Shown: in pieces, positions 7,134 to 12,345 of the stretch | How the letters are laid out: each line of letters begins with the position of its first letter | Numbering within the stretch: the stretch's first letter is position 1 | NCBI GenBank assembly: GCA_035352715.1 | Contig: DAOPYE010000075.1 | Coordinates: 1-12,345, forward strand | Source: DAOPYE01 sp035352715 | GTDB taxonomy: Bacteria; Acidobacteriota; Holophagae; Holophagales; Holophagaceae | Reading direction: 5' to 3' | DNA: 12,345 nucleotides | Program-made: the position numbers and the translations under genes | The notes under the pieces: generated by a model | The model's database searches: none | Told to the model about the DNA's origin: nothing | Seen by the model: the letters and a program-made list of their open reading frames with translations, nothing else

Positions 7134-8257
7134 CAGGGGAGGGGCAGTTCCGAGGGTGCAAACCTGTCGGGGTTCTCGGTAAAGATGGTGTCGAAGCGCG
7201 CGTGGTGGGCCAGGAAGAGATCCAGCAGGTTGGGGTCGAAATGGATGCCCTTCTGCTGGTCGAGGTAAGCAAGAACGTCCTCTTGGTTCCATGGATCCTT
7301 GTAGATCCGATGGCTGCGCAGGGCGTCGTAGACATCTAGCAGGGCCGTGATGCGCGCCTCCAGGGGAATGGCCTCGCCAGAGATGCCGATGGGATAGCCG
7401 CCGCCGTTCCAGTATTCGTGATGGCAAGCCGCGATGCGCGCGCCCATCTGGATGAAGGGCACCGTGGAGTCCCGCAGGATATTGGCGCCCATCAGGGGAT
7501 GGGTCCTCATGATGATCCACTCCTCGTCTGTTAGCGGACCGTTCTTCTGAAGGATGCGATCGGGCACGCCGATTTTGCCGATGTCATGCATGGGGCCGGC
7601 CCCCTGGATGCACTCGACCTGGTCTTCGCTCCAGTCCAGCAGGCGCGCCATCTCCGCGCAGTAGAGCCCGATGCGGCGCACGTGAGCGCCAGTCTCGTTG
7701 TCCCGGTGCTCGGATGCGCTGATGAGCCGGAAGGCGATCTCCTCGCGGCTGGCGCGGATCTCGAGCGTCTGTTCCCGCACGCGGCAGGCCAGCAGGGCTT
7801 CACGATCGCGATAGTCCAGTTCGAGCATGCGGCGGCGCAGCGCGTTGGCCACGGCGATGAGAATATCGGCGGTTTTGAACGGCTTCAGCACGTAGCCGTA
7901 GGCCCCGTAGCGCAGGCATTCCATGGCAGTTTCCGTACTATCCACGGAGGAGACCATCACGACGGCCGTATCGGGAATTCGATGGGCCATGGCTTTCACC
8001 AGTGCCAGCCCCGTCATGCCAGGCATGCGGATATCGCTCAGCAGTAGATCGACGCGCTCGTGTTCCAGCAGTTCCAACCCTTTGAATGCGTCCTCGGCTT
8101 CTAGGCAGGTGAAGCCGTGCCGACGCAGGATCTTCAGCAGGGCGACGCGGACGATTTCCTGGTCATCCAGCACCAGAATTCGCACATCCTTCGGATCATG
8201 GCCCGGCAGGGGCCAGTCGATCGGCATCGAAGGATGCGGCTTGGATGGGCTGAGCAT
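7133..8257 (-). CDS. Response regulator with HD-GYP cyclic-di-GMP phosphodiesterase output domain
   Basis: The product is 374 residues. A receiver domain (about 25-142) has the acidic pair Asp31/Asp32 in VLDDQE, the phospho-acceptor Asp75 in LLSDIRMPG, Ser103/Ser104 and Lys125 in VLKPF. A helical linker leads to an HD-GYP domain (about 175-352) with HRDNETGAHVRRIG, the metal-binding pair His224-Asp225 in MHDIGKIGVPD, HHEYWNGGGYPIG (279-291), and DVYDAL. This family hydrolyses cyclic-di-GMP, so phosphorylation probably tunes c-di-GMP level. There is no DNA-binding domain. ATG 8257 is chosen because it starts 10 bases after the upstream gene's stop; the longer open frame to 8395 would overlap that gene heavily and adds low-complexity residues. 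The ATG at 8227 is an alternative. Neither has a good Shine-Dalgarno. The cognate histidine kinase is not in the window. Confidence 0.9.
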   Translation of the reverse strand: MLSPSKPHPSMPIDWPLPGHDPKDVRILVLDDQEIVRVALLKILRRHGFTCLEAEDAFKGLELLEHERVDLLLSDIRMPGMTGLALVKAMAHRIPDTAVVMVSSVDSTETAMECLRYGAYGYVLKPFKTADILIAVANALRRRMLELDYRDREALLACRVREQTLEIRASREEIAFRLISASEHRDNETGAHVRRIGLYCAEMARLLDWSEDQVECIQGAGPMHDIGKIGVPDRILQKNGPLTDEEWIIMRTHPLMGANILRDSTVPFIQMGARIAACHHEYWNGGGYPIGISGEAIPLEARITALLDVYDALRSHRIYKDPWNQEDVLAYLDQQKGIHFDPNLLDLFLAHHARFDTIFTENPDRFAPSELPLP

Positions 8258-8267
8258 GGAGGCAATA

Positions 8268-8681
8268 TTATCTGTTTCCGGTCGGGGCGCCCGGCTTTTC
8301 TCCTGTTTGTGCTCTTGTGCCCGTAAAGGCTTGAAGCGCGACGCCCGCGACGATGATCGCCAGGGCGACCCAGCGCAGGGCGGGGATGCGCTCACCCAGG
8401 AACAGGCGGGCCATCAGCGCCCCGACGACAAACCCCAGGGCCAGGAACGGATAGGCGAAGTTGACCTCCACCAGATGCATGGCGCCCGCCCACAGCACGA
8501 CGCTCACTGCGTAGCACGACAGGCAGGTCAGCATCCAGGGATGGAAGAAGAGGCGGAACAATGCGGGGATATTCCATTCCATGCCCACGGCGGCGACGGC
8601 CTTCTTCATGGCGATCTGAGCGAATGCGTTGAGCAGCACGCCCGCCAGGATGAGCGGAATGGCCTTCAGGGTGGGATTCAT
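8268..8681 (-). CDS. Small four-helix DMT/EamA-type membrane protein, ArnE/ArnF-like
   Basis: This 137-residue protein has four predicted membrane segments and the small-DMT pattern: LLNAFAQIAMKKAV in helix 1, VEVNFAYPFLALGFVV in helix 3 and GERIPALRWVALAIIVAGVAL in helix 4. This matches the ArnE/ArnF subunits that flip undecaprenyl-phosphate-aminoarabinose across the inner membrane, and more distantly the EmrE-type exporters. ATG 8681 overlaps the TGA stop of the upstream transferase by one base (TGATG), with GAGGAG at 8689-8694 seven bases before it, so the two are translationally coupled. Pairing with an ArnT-like transferase supports a lipid-linked sugar flippase role over drug export. 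Enteric systems use two such subunits, whereas only one is present here. The soluble tail after about residue 120 is short and polar. Confidence 0.82.
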   Translation of the reverse strand: MNPTLKAIPLILAGVLLNAFAQIAMKKAVAAVGMEWNIPALFRLFFHPWMLTCLSCYAVSVVLWAGAMHLVEVNFAYPFLALGFVVGALMARLFLGERIPALRWVALAIIVAGVALQAFTGTRAQTGEKPGAPTGNR

Positions 8682-10414
8682 CAAGGTTCTCCTCGGCGTT
8701 TCAATAGCATGACCTGGCCACCGCCCACGGGCATCCGCAGGATGACCTCAAAGCGCTCGCGGCGTTCGGCGTTCATACCCCAGGCGTCCTGCCGCCATTC
8801 GCGGTCCATGGTGACGAGGCGATCGCCCGGCTTCATGCGGGCTTCCAGTTCGTTCCAGTCGCGCAGTTCGGGCATCAGGTGATCGGTGTAGACCATCACG
8901 CCGCTGCGGATAGTTTGCCAGAAATAGACGTTGCGGCCCACTATCAGGGGTTGGACAGCCGTTGTCCATTGCTTGAAGCTCTTGGTGGCGTCGAGCTTTT
9001 GGAAGCCCCAGGTCCCCAGCACCAGGAAGAGCAGGCTGATGGAGACGGCCGCTTCGCGGACTAGGTCACGGCCTTCGCCGCGCAGGCTTCTCACCGTAAG
9101 CGAGAGTGCGCCGAGCAGCAGCAGGAGGGCGCACAGGCGTCCAGGGCCCGAGAACGGGGCGATCTGGGCTTGCGTCTTGGCCCCTAAGGCGTGGCCGAAG
9201 AAGGCGGCGGTGAAGGCCAGCGCGGGGATCCAGATGCCCAGCGCCAGAAGCCCCCCCAGGCGGCGGATGCGGGTCCGGTCGGCGACGCCGGCGGCCAGCG
9301 GCTGAAACAGTCCGGCCATGAGCAGCGCCAGGAACGGATACGTCATCAGCAGATACTTGCTCTGCTTGCTTTGGGAGCAGCTCAGCAGCACGAAGGAGAC
9401 GCCGAAGGCCAGCACGAAGAACCGCGTGCCCACGGACCGGTGGTGCTTGCCGCGCCAGATCTCGAAGGCCAGGGTGGGCAGGAGCAGGGACCACGGAAAG
9501 AAGTCGTGCAGCAGGTAGAGCGCGTAGCTCCACCAGGGCTGGATGTGATCCCAGGCGTGCAGCGCGCGTTCGATGTTCTGGTGCACCACCATGGCGTAGG
9601 CGTACGTCCATCCCCCTTTCAGTGCGGCGGCCACGTACCAGGGCGACAGGATGGCGAGCATCGCTAACAGGCCCCATCCCAGCCCCATCGTCCGGATGGC
9701 CTTGAGATCCCGCTGCCAGGCCAGGAACGCCAGCAGCAGCGCCCCCGAAAGGACGATGGCCAGGGGCCCCTTGGCCAACACCGCCAGGGCAAGGCTGGCA
9801 TACGAGGCAAGGAACCAGCGGCCGTGCTCATGGGTACGCCGGGCGGGCGCCAGGCCGCGCATCAGCAGGTAGCCCGCGAACCAGGCGAGCCAACTCCACG
9901 CCAGCAGCACGGCGAATAGCATATCGATCTGGATGAACTGCGCCTGCCACAGCCAGATGGGGGTCGAGGCCAGGATCAAGGAGGCCAGATCGGCCACGTC
10001 CTTCTGGATAAATCGCCGGGCCCAGCGATGGAAGAGCGCCAGGAAGGCGATGGCCGAAATCACGGAAGGCAGGCGCAGCGCCCATGCGGCGACGCCCTCT
10101 GTAAAGCCCCAGCCGCCGGTCAGGTGATCGCCCGCGATGGCTGACAGCTTCATCAGCCAGTAAAAGAGAATCGGCTTTTCGGAATAGGGCAGGCCATTCA
10201 GGTAGGGCATCAGCCAGCTGCCCCGCAGCCGCATCTCCTTCACGCACTGGGCGAAATCGGGTTCGTCCGGCGCCCAGAGATCCCGCATGGCGAAGATGGC
10301 CAGCAGCAGCAGGGCGTGCAGCAGCACGATCCGGTGCGCGTGGATCCATTCGAGCGGGGTGGGGCGGGGCGTGGCGCGAGGGGTGAGGTCGGAGGGTTCC
10401 GGCTTGGTTTCCAT
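8681..10414 (-). CDS. ArnT-like glycosyltransferase (GT-C fold, PMT/GT39-GT83 superfamily)
   Basis: This 577-residue multi-pass inner-membrane enzyme resembles ArnT and related dolichol/undecaprenyl-phosphate-sugar transferases. A first helix (about 29-43) leads into LWAPDEPDFAQ, with Asp50-Glu51 in the first periplasmic loop, the superfamily's catalytic acidic site. GSWLMPYLNGLPYSEKPILFYW follows the ArnT pattern of a conserved Glu-Lys-Pro. About a dozen hydrophobic segments follow, then a soluble C-terminal domain of roughly 100 residues. It probably moves a sugar from a polyprenyl-phosphate carrier to lipid A, a glycan or a protein. The aminoarabinose biosynthesis genes are not in the window, so the donor is unknown. 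The start is uncertain: ATG 10414 fits the hydrophobicity and the usual length of about 550, and ATG 10441 is the alternative; neither has a well-placed ribosome site. The open frame runs back to 10708, but that part overlaps the divergent gene and is rejected. Confidence 0.87.
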   Translation of the reverse strand: METKPEPSDLTPRATPRPTPLEWIHAHRIVLLHALLLLAIFAMRDLWAPDEPDFAQCVKEMRLRGSWLMPYLNGLPYSEKPILFYWLMKLSAIAGDHLTGGWGFTEGVAAWALRLPSVISAIAFLALFHRWARRFIQKDVADLASLILASTPIWLWQAQFIQIDMLFAVLLAWSWLAWFAGYLLMRGLAPARRTHEHGRWFLASYASLALAVLAKGPLAIVLSGALLLAFLAWQRDLKAIRTMGLGWGLLAMLAILSPWYVAAALKGGWTYAYAMVVHQNIERALHAWDHIQPWWSYALYLLHDFFPWSLLLPTLAFEIWRGKHHRSVGTRFFVLAFGVSFVLLSCSQSKQSKYLLMTYPFLALLMAGLFQPLAAGVADRTRIRRLGGLLALGIWIPALAFTAAFFGHALGAKTQAQIAPFSGPGRLCALLLLLGALSLTVRSLRGEGRDLVREAAVSISLLFLVLGTWGFQKLDATKSFKQWTTAVQPLIVGRNVYFWQTIRSGVMVYTDHLMPELRDWNELEARMKPGDRLVTMDREWRQDAWGMNAERRERFEVILRMPVGGGQVMLLKRRGEP

Positions 10415-10495
10415 CCCTTCATCGTCGCCCGGCCTTGGCATCAGCGCAAAGGGATCCGCGCAAAGAGGTATCCTAGAGGTTCTTCCGGAGCCGCC
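10415..10495. promoter_or_regulatory. Divergent intergenic region, presumed back-to-back promoters
   Basis: These 81 bases separate the minus-strand transferase gene from the plus-strand small exported-protein gene, so both promoters are expected here or close by. On the plus strand TATCCT at 10469-10474 is a weak -10 candidate without a matching -35. GGAG at 10487-10490 is the ribosome site of the small gene. Assignment rests mainly on gene orientation. Confidence 0.4.
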
Positions 10496-10744
10496 ATGTG
10501 GACGCCCCTGCTGTTGAGCCTGTTGTGTGCTGTTCGCGCGGATGCGGATTCCGCTCGCGTCCAGTCCGATGCGAAGGCGGCCGGGCGCCAGATCGGGCAG
10601 GCTGCCAAGGCTGTCGGCAAGGTCGGCAAGAGCGCCGGAAAGCGGATCGGGAAGGGCGCCAAAGAGGGAGGCAAAGAAGTCGGCAAGGCCGCCACATCCT
10701 TTGGCCACGGGTTTCGGGATGCGGTGAAGGGGACCGGGAAGTAG
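10496..10744 (+). CDS. Small exported Lys/Gly/Ala-repeat protein of unknown function
   Basis: This 82-residue protein starts at ATG 10496, five bases after GGAG. Residues 1-17 look like a short Sec signal peptide (MWTPLLLSLLCAVRADA), with likely cleavage after Ala17. Cys11 lies in the hydrophobic core, but the residues before it do not make a normal lipobox. The mature part, about 65 residues, is built of spaced glycine-lysine units (AVGKVGKSAGKRIGKGAK, then EGGKEVGKAATSFG) and is strongly basic, lacking Cys, Trp and Tyr. It could form an amphipathic helix with Gly/Ala on one side and Lys/Arg on the other, suggesting contact with membrane lipid, LPS or nucleic acid in the periplasm; that is inference. 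I do not recognise the family. Evidence that it is real: good ribosome site, plausible signal peptide, periodic composition. It is divergent from the envelope-glycan operon, so a shared envelope role is possible. Confidence 0.68.
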   Translation: MWTPLLLSLLCAVRADADSARVQSDAKAAGRQIGQAAKAVGKVGKSAGKRIGKGAKEGGKEVGKAATSFGHGFRDAVKGTGK

Positions 10745-10747
10745 CGT

Positions 10748-10790
10748 CGGTTCTGCGGCATCTCCGGTTCTGGTTCCCGGTTTCTGCGGC
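10748..10790 (+). repeat. Short imperfect direct repeats in the gap before rarA
   Basis: CGGTTCTGCGGC (10748-10759), CGGTTCTGG (10765-10773) and CGGTTTCTGCGGC (10778-10790) are three variants of one motif within 43 bases, directly after the stop of the small repeat protein. The last runs into CTGCGGCGCAG, a tiny inverted repeat. They could be leftover slippage, part of a weak terminator, or a binding site; I see no T-tract. The rest of the 100-bp gap (10745-10844) shows nothing else beyond the rarA ribosome site. Confidence 0.4.
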
Positions 10791-10844
10791 GCAGTTCGTG
10801 CTTCATGGCCGAGGCGCTACCCTGATCTGAATGGAGATCGCGGG

Positions 10845-12302
10845 ATGATGACTCATGTGCCGTTGGCCGAGCGGATGCGCCCTCAGCGCCTTGAGGACGT
10901 CGTCGGGCAGCCGCACCTGCTGGGGCCGCGCGGCGCATTGAAGCGGCTCACGTCGGGCGGGCGTATGCCTTCGCTGGTCATGTGGGGGCCGCCCGGAACA
11001 GGCAAGACCACCATTGCCCGCCTGCTGGCGGCGGAGACGGGGCATGCGTTCCTGGAGTTCTCCGGCGTCACGGGCAGCGCGGCGGAGCTGAAGAAATACC
11101 TCATGGGCCAGCGCGAACAGCCGCTGTTTCGCAGTGTTCCGCCCGTGATCTTCCTGGATGAGATCCACCGCTTCAACAAGGCCCAGCAGGACATCCTGCT
11201 GCCCTTTCTGGAGCGCGGCGAGGCCATCCTCATCGGCGCGACCACCGAGAACCCCGCCTTCTACCTGAACCCGGCGCTGCGCAGCCGGTGCCAACTGCTC
11301 GCCCTGAAGGGTCTGGAGCCTTCAGCGATTCGACAGGTGCTGTCCAAGGCCTGGGCGCAGGAACAATCGGCAGAAGAGGCGCCCGCTGAATTGCTGGAAT
11401 GGCTATCGGACTGGGCGGGCGGCGATCTGCGCGCCGGTCTCACGGGCCTGGAGACGTGGCTGAGCCTGGATCCTTCCCAGCGGGATCTGAAGGGGCTTCA
11501 GGAGGCCCTGGGAGGGCGGGTCGCCTACGATCGGGCCGACGGCCACTACGACCTCGCCAGCGCGTTCCAGAAGAGCCTGCGGGGGTCCGATCCGGATGCG
11601 GCGGTCTACTACTTGAGCCGCATGATCCGGGGTGGCGAGGATCCCCGGTTCATCGCGCGCCGTCTGATGGTCTGTGCCGCCGAGGATGTGGGAAACGCCG
11701 ATCCCCAGGCCTTCATCCTCGCGGAAGCCGCCAGCCGCGCGGTGGAGCAGATCGGATGGCCCGAAGCCCGGATTCCGCTGGCGCAGGCGGTTCTGTATGT
11801 CGCCAACGCCCCCAAGAGTAATGCCACCATCCTGGCCGTGGACACCGCGATGGCGGCGCCGGACGCGCCCGTGCCCGAGAGCCTTCGCGACGCGCACACG
11901 GCCACCAGCCGCTCTGCTGGTCGGGGTGCGGGCTATTTCTACAGCCACGACGACTATCAGCGACCCCAGCTCTTCCTGCCCGAGGCCCTGCGCTCCCAGC
12001 GCTTCTTTGAGCCCCGCAGGCCCCAGGAGCGGAACTGGAAGGATCGGGTGGAGCCCGATCTCACGGGGCTATCCCTGCGATGGGAGGCCTGGTGCCAGGC
12101 ACATCCACAGGGCGGCGAGCTGCCCATGGACGATTGGGCCGTCGAACTCGTGTGCAGCAAGGAGGCGCTGGCCCGGGCCGTCTCCAAGCTCGCCGCTTCC
12201 AGTCATGTGCTGGAGCGCAAGCTCGTCGCCCGGCCCAATGCGGCGGATGCGGCAGATGTGGGCGGAATGGACGGAGACGGCATAGAGCTTGTCCGTAAAT
12301 AA
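10845..12302 (+). CDS. rarA: Replication-associated recombination protein A (RarA/MgsA), AAA+ ATPase
   Basis: This 485-residue cytoplasmic ATPase belongs to the RarA/MgsA (eukaryotic WRNIP1) family, which acts at stalled replication forks and interacts with single-strand binding protein. The N-terminus PLAERMRPQRLEDVVGQPHL is typical. Walker A GPPGTGKT is at 48-55, Walker B VIFLDE at 101-106 followed by IHRFNKAQQD, sensor 1 ATTENP at 132-137, and candidate arginine fingers lie in LRSR (145-148). The C-terminal tetramerisation part is recognised by YYLSRMIRGGEDPRFIARR and CAAEDVGNADP. The start ATG 10845 has GGAG at 10833-10836; a second ATG at 10848 is equally possible. Family members are about 420-450 residues and end near the motif corresponding to FFEPRRPQERNW (388-399) here. 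The last 85 or so residues are an extension containing a Trp-rich stretch and an Ala/Asp-rich end. Stops are tandem TAATAA. Confidence 0.95.
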   Translation: MMTHVPLAERMRPQRLEDVVGQPHLLGPRGALKRLTSGGRMPSLVMWGPPGTGKTTIARLLAAETGHAFLEFSGVTGSAAELKKYLMGQREQPLFRSVPPVIFLDEIHRFNKAQQDILLPFLERGEAILIGATTENPAFYLNPALRSRCQLLALKGLEPSAIRQVLSKAWAQEQSAEEAPAELLEWLSDWAGGDLRAGLTGLETWLSLDPSQRDLKGLQEALGGRVAYDRADGHYDLASAFQKSLRGSDPDAAVYYLSRMIRGGEDPRFIARRLMVCAAEDVGNADPQAFILAEAASRAVEQIGWPEARIPLAQAVLYVANAPKSNATILAVDTAMAAPDAPVPESLRDAHTATSRSAGRGAGYFYSHDDYQRPQLFLPEALRSQRFFEPRRPQERNWKDRVEPDLTGLSLRWEAWCQAHPQGGELPMDDWAVELVCSKEALARAVSKLAASSHVLERKLVARPNAADAADVGGMDGDGIELVRK

Positions 12303-12307
12303 TAACT

Positions 12308-12329
12308 GCCCGCGCTGGGAGCGCCGGGC
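12308..12329 (+). terminator. Stem-loop just after rarA, possible terminator
   Basis: GCCCG and CGCT (12308-12316) pair with AGCG and CGGGC (12320-12329) around a GGG loop, with one unpaired C at 12324. It starts five bases after the rarA TAA stop. No T-run follows before the window ends, so this could be a weak or factor-assisted terminator, or one arm of a convergent-gene hairpin with a gene beyond the edge. Confidence 0.55.
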
Positions 12330-12345
12330 GAGCATGGGAAGGAAG

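Noticed and set aside
7386..7421. Asn284 in WNGGGYP of the HD-GYP domain instead of the frequent Asp, considered as a loss of activity
   Set aside because: WNG is a common natural variant at this position, and the metal-binding His/Asp residues and GYP are intact.
10415..10708. N-terminal extension of the transferase frame beginning at a GTG
   Set aside because: It is not hydrophobic, overlaps the divergent small gene fully, and ArnT-like proteins begin just before the first helix.
1..12345. CRISPR, transposon, prophage or anti-phage defence system
   Set aside because: No arrays, transposases, integrases, terminal repeats, toxin-antitoxin pairs or nuclease modules are seen; all large genes have metabolic, envelope, signalling or repair roles.

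Overview
The window is GC-rich, densely coded bacterial chromosome with short intergenic gaps. I see no mobile elements, CRISPR arrays, tRNA or rRNA genes, and no gap over 300 bases without a gene. The gene content fits a free-living Gram-negative carbohydrate degrader, because an ArnT-type sugar transferase implies an outer envelope glycolipid. Acidobacteriota (for example Holophagae) is a guess from overall flavour only; nothing here fixes the phylum.

Region 1 (bases 1-7081, plus strand) looks like one beta-glucan or cello-oligosaccharide use cluster. It holds the 3' part of a GH9 cellulase, a GPH-family sugar:cation symporter, a GH94 disaccharide phosphorylase of the cellobiose phosphorylase type, a small tandem-ACT protein of the GcvR type, and a second GPH symporter. 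The inferred logic is that the GH9 enzyme shortens beta-1,4-glucan, the symporters import the oligosaccharides or disaccharide, and the phosphorylase splits them with phosphate to give glucose 1-phosphate without spending ATP. The ACT protein is the odd member. Gaps are 111, 40, 23 and 73 bp, so a single transcript is plausible, with a small hairpin before each symporter gene.

Region 2 (7098-10414, minus strand) converges on region 1 at a perfect 16-bp stem-loop that serves as a shared end. Read in its own direction it holds an ArnT-like polyprenyl-phosphate-sugar transferase, a four-helix ArnE/ArnF-like small DMT protein that overlaps it by one base (TGATG), and, 10 bp later, a response regulator with an HD-GYP cyclic-di-GMP phosphodiesterase domain. 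This joins envelope glycan modification to c-di-GMP signalling.

Region 3 (10496-12329, plus strand) starts divergently with an 82-residue exported protein whose mature part is a Lys/Gly/Ala repeat. A 100-bp gap with short repeats follows, then rarA, a AAA+ ATPase of replication-fork maintenance, with an unusual C-terminal extension of about 85 residues. A stem-loop follows rarA at the window edge.

I found no clear defence system or otherwise wholly new machine. The most unusual items are the GcvR-like gene inside the sugar operon, the ArnT/ArnE/HD-GYP unit, the Lys/Gly repeat protein and the RarA tail.
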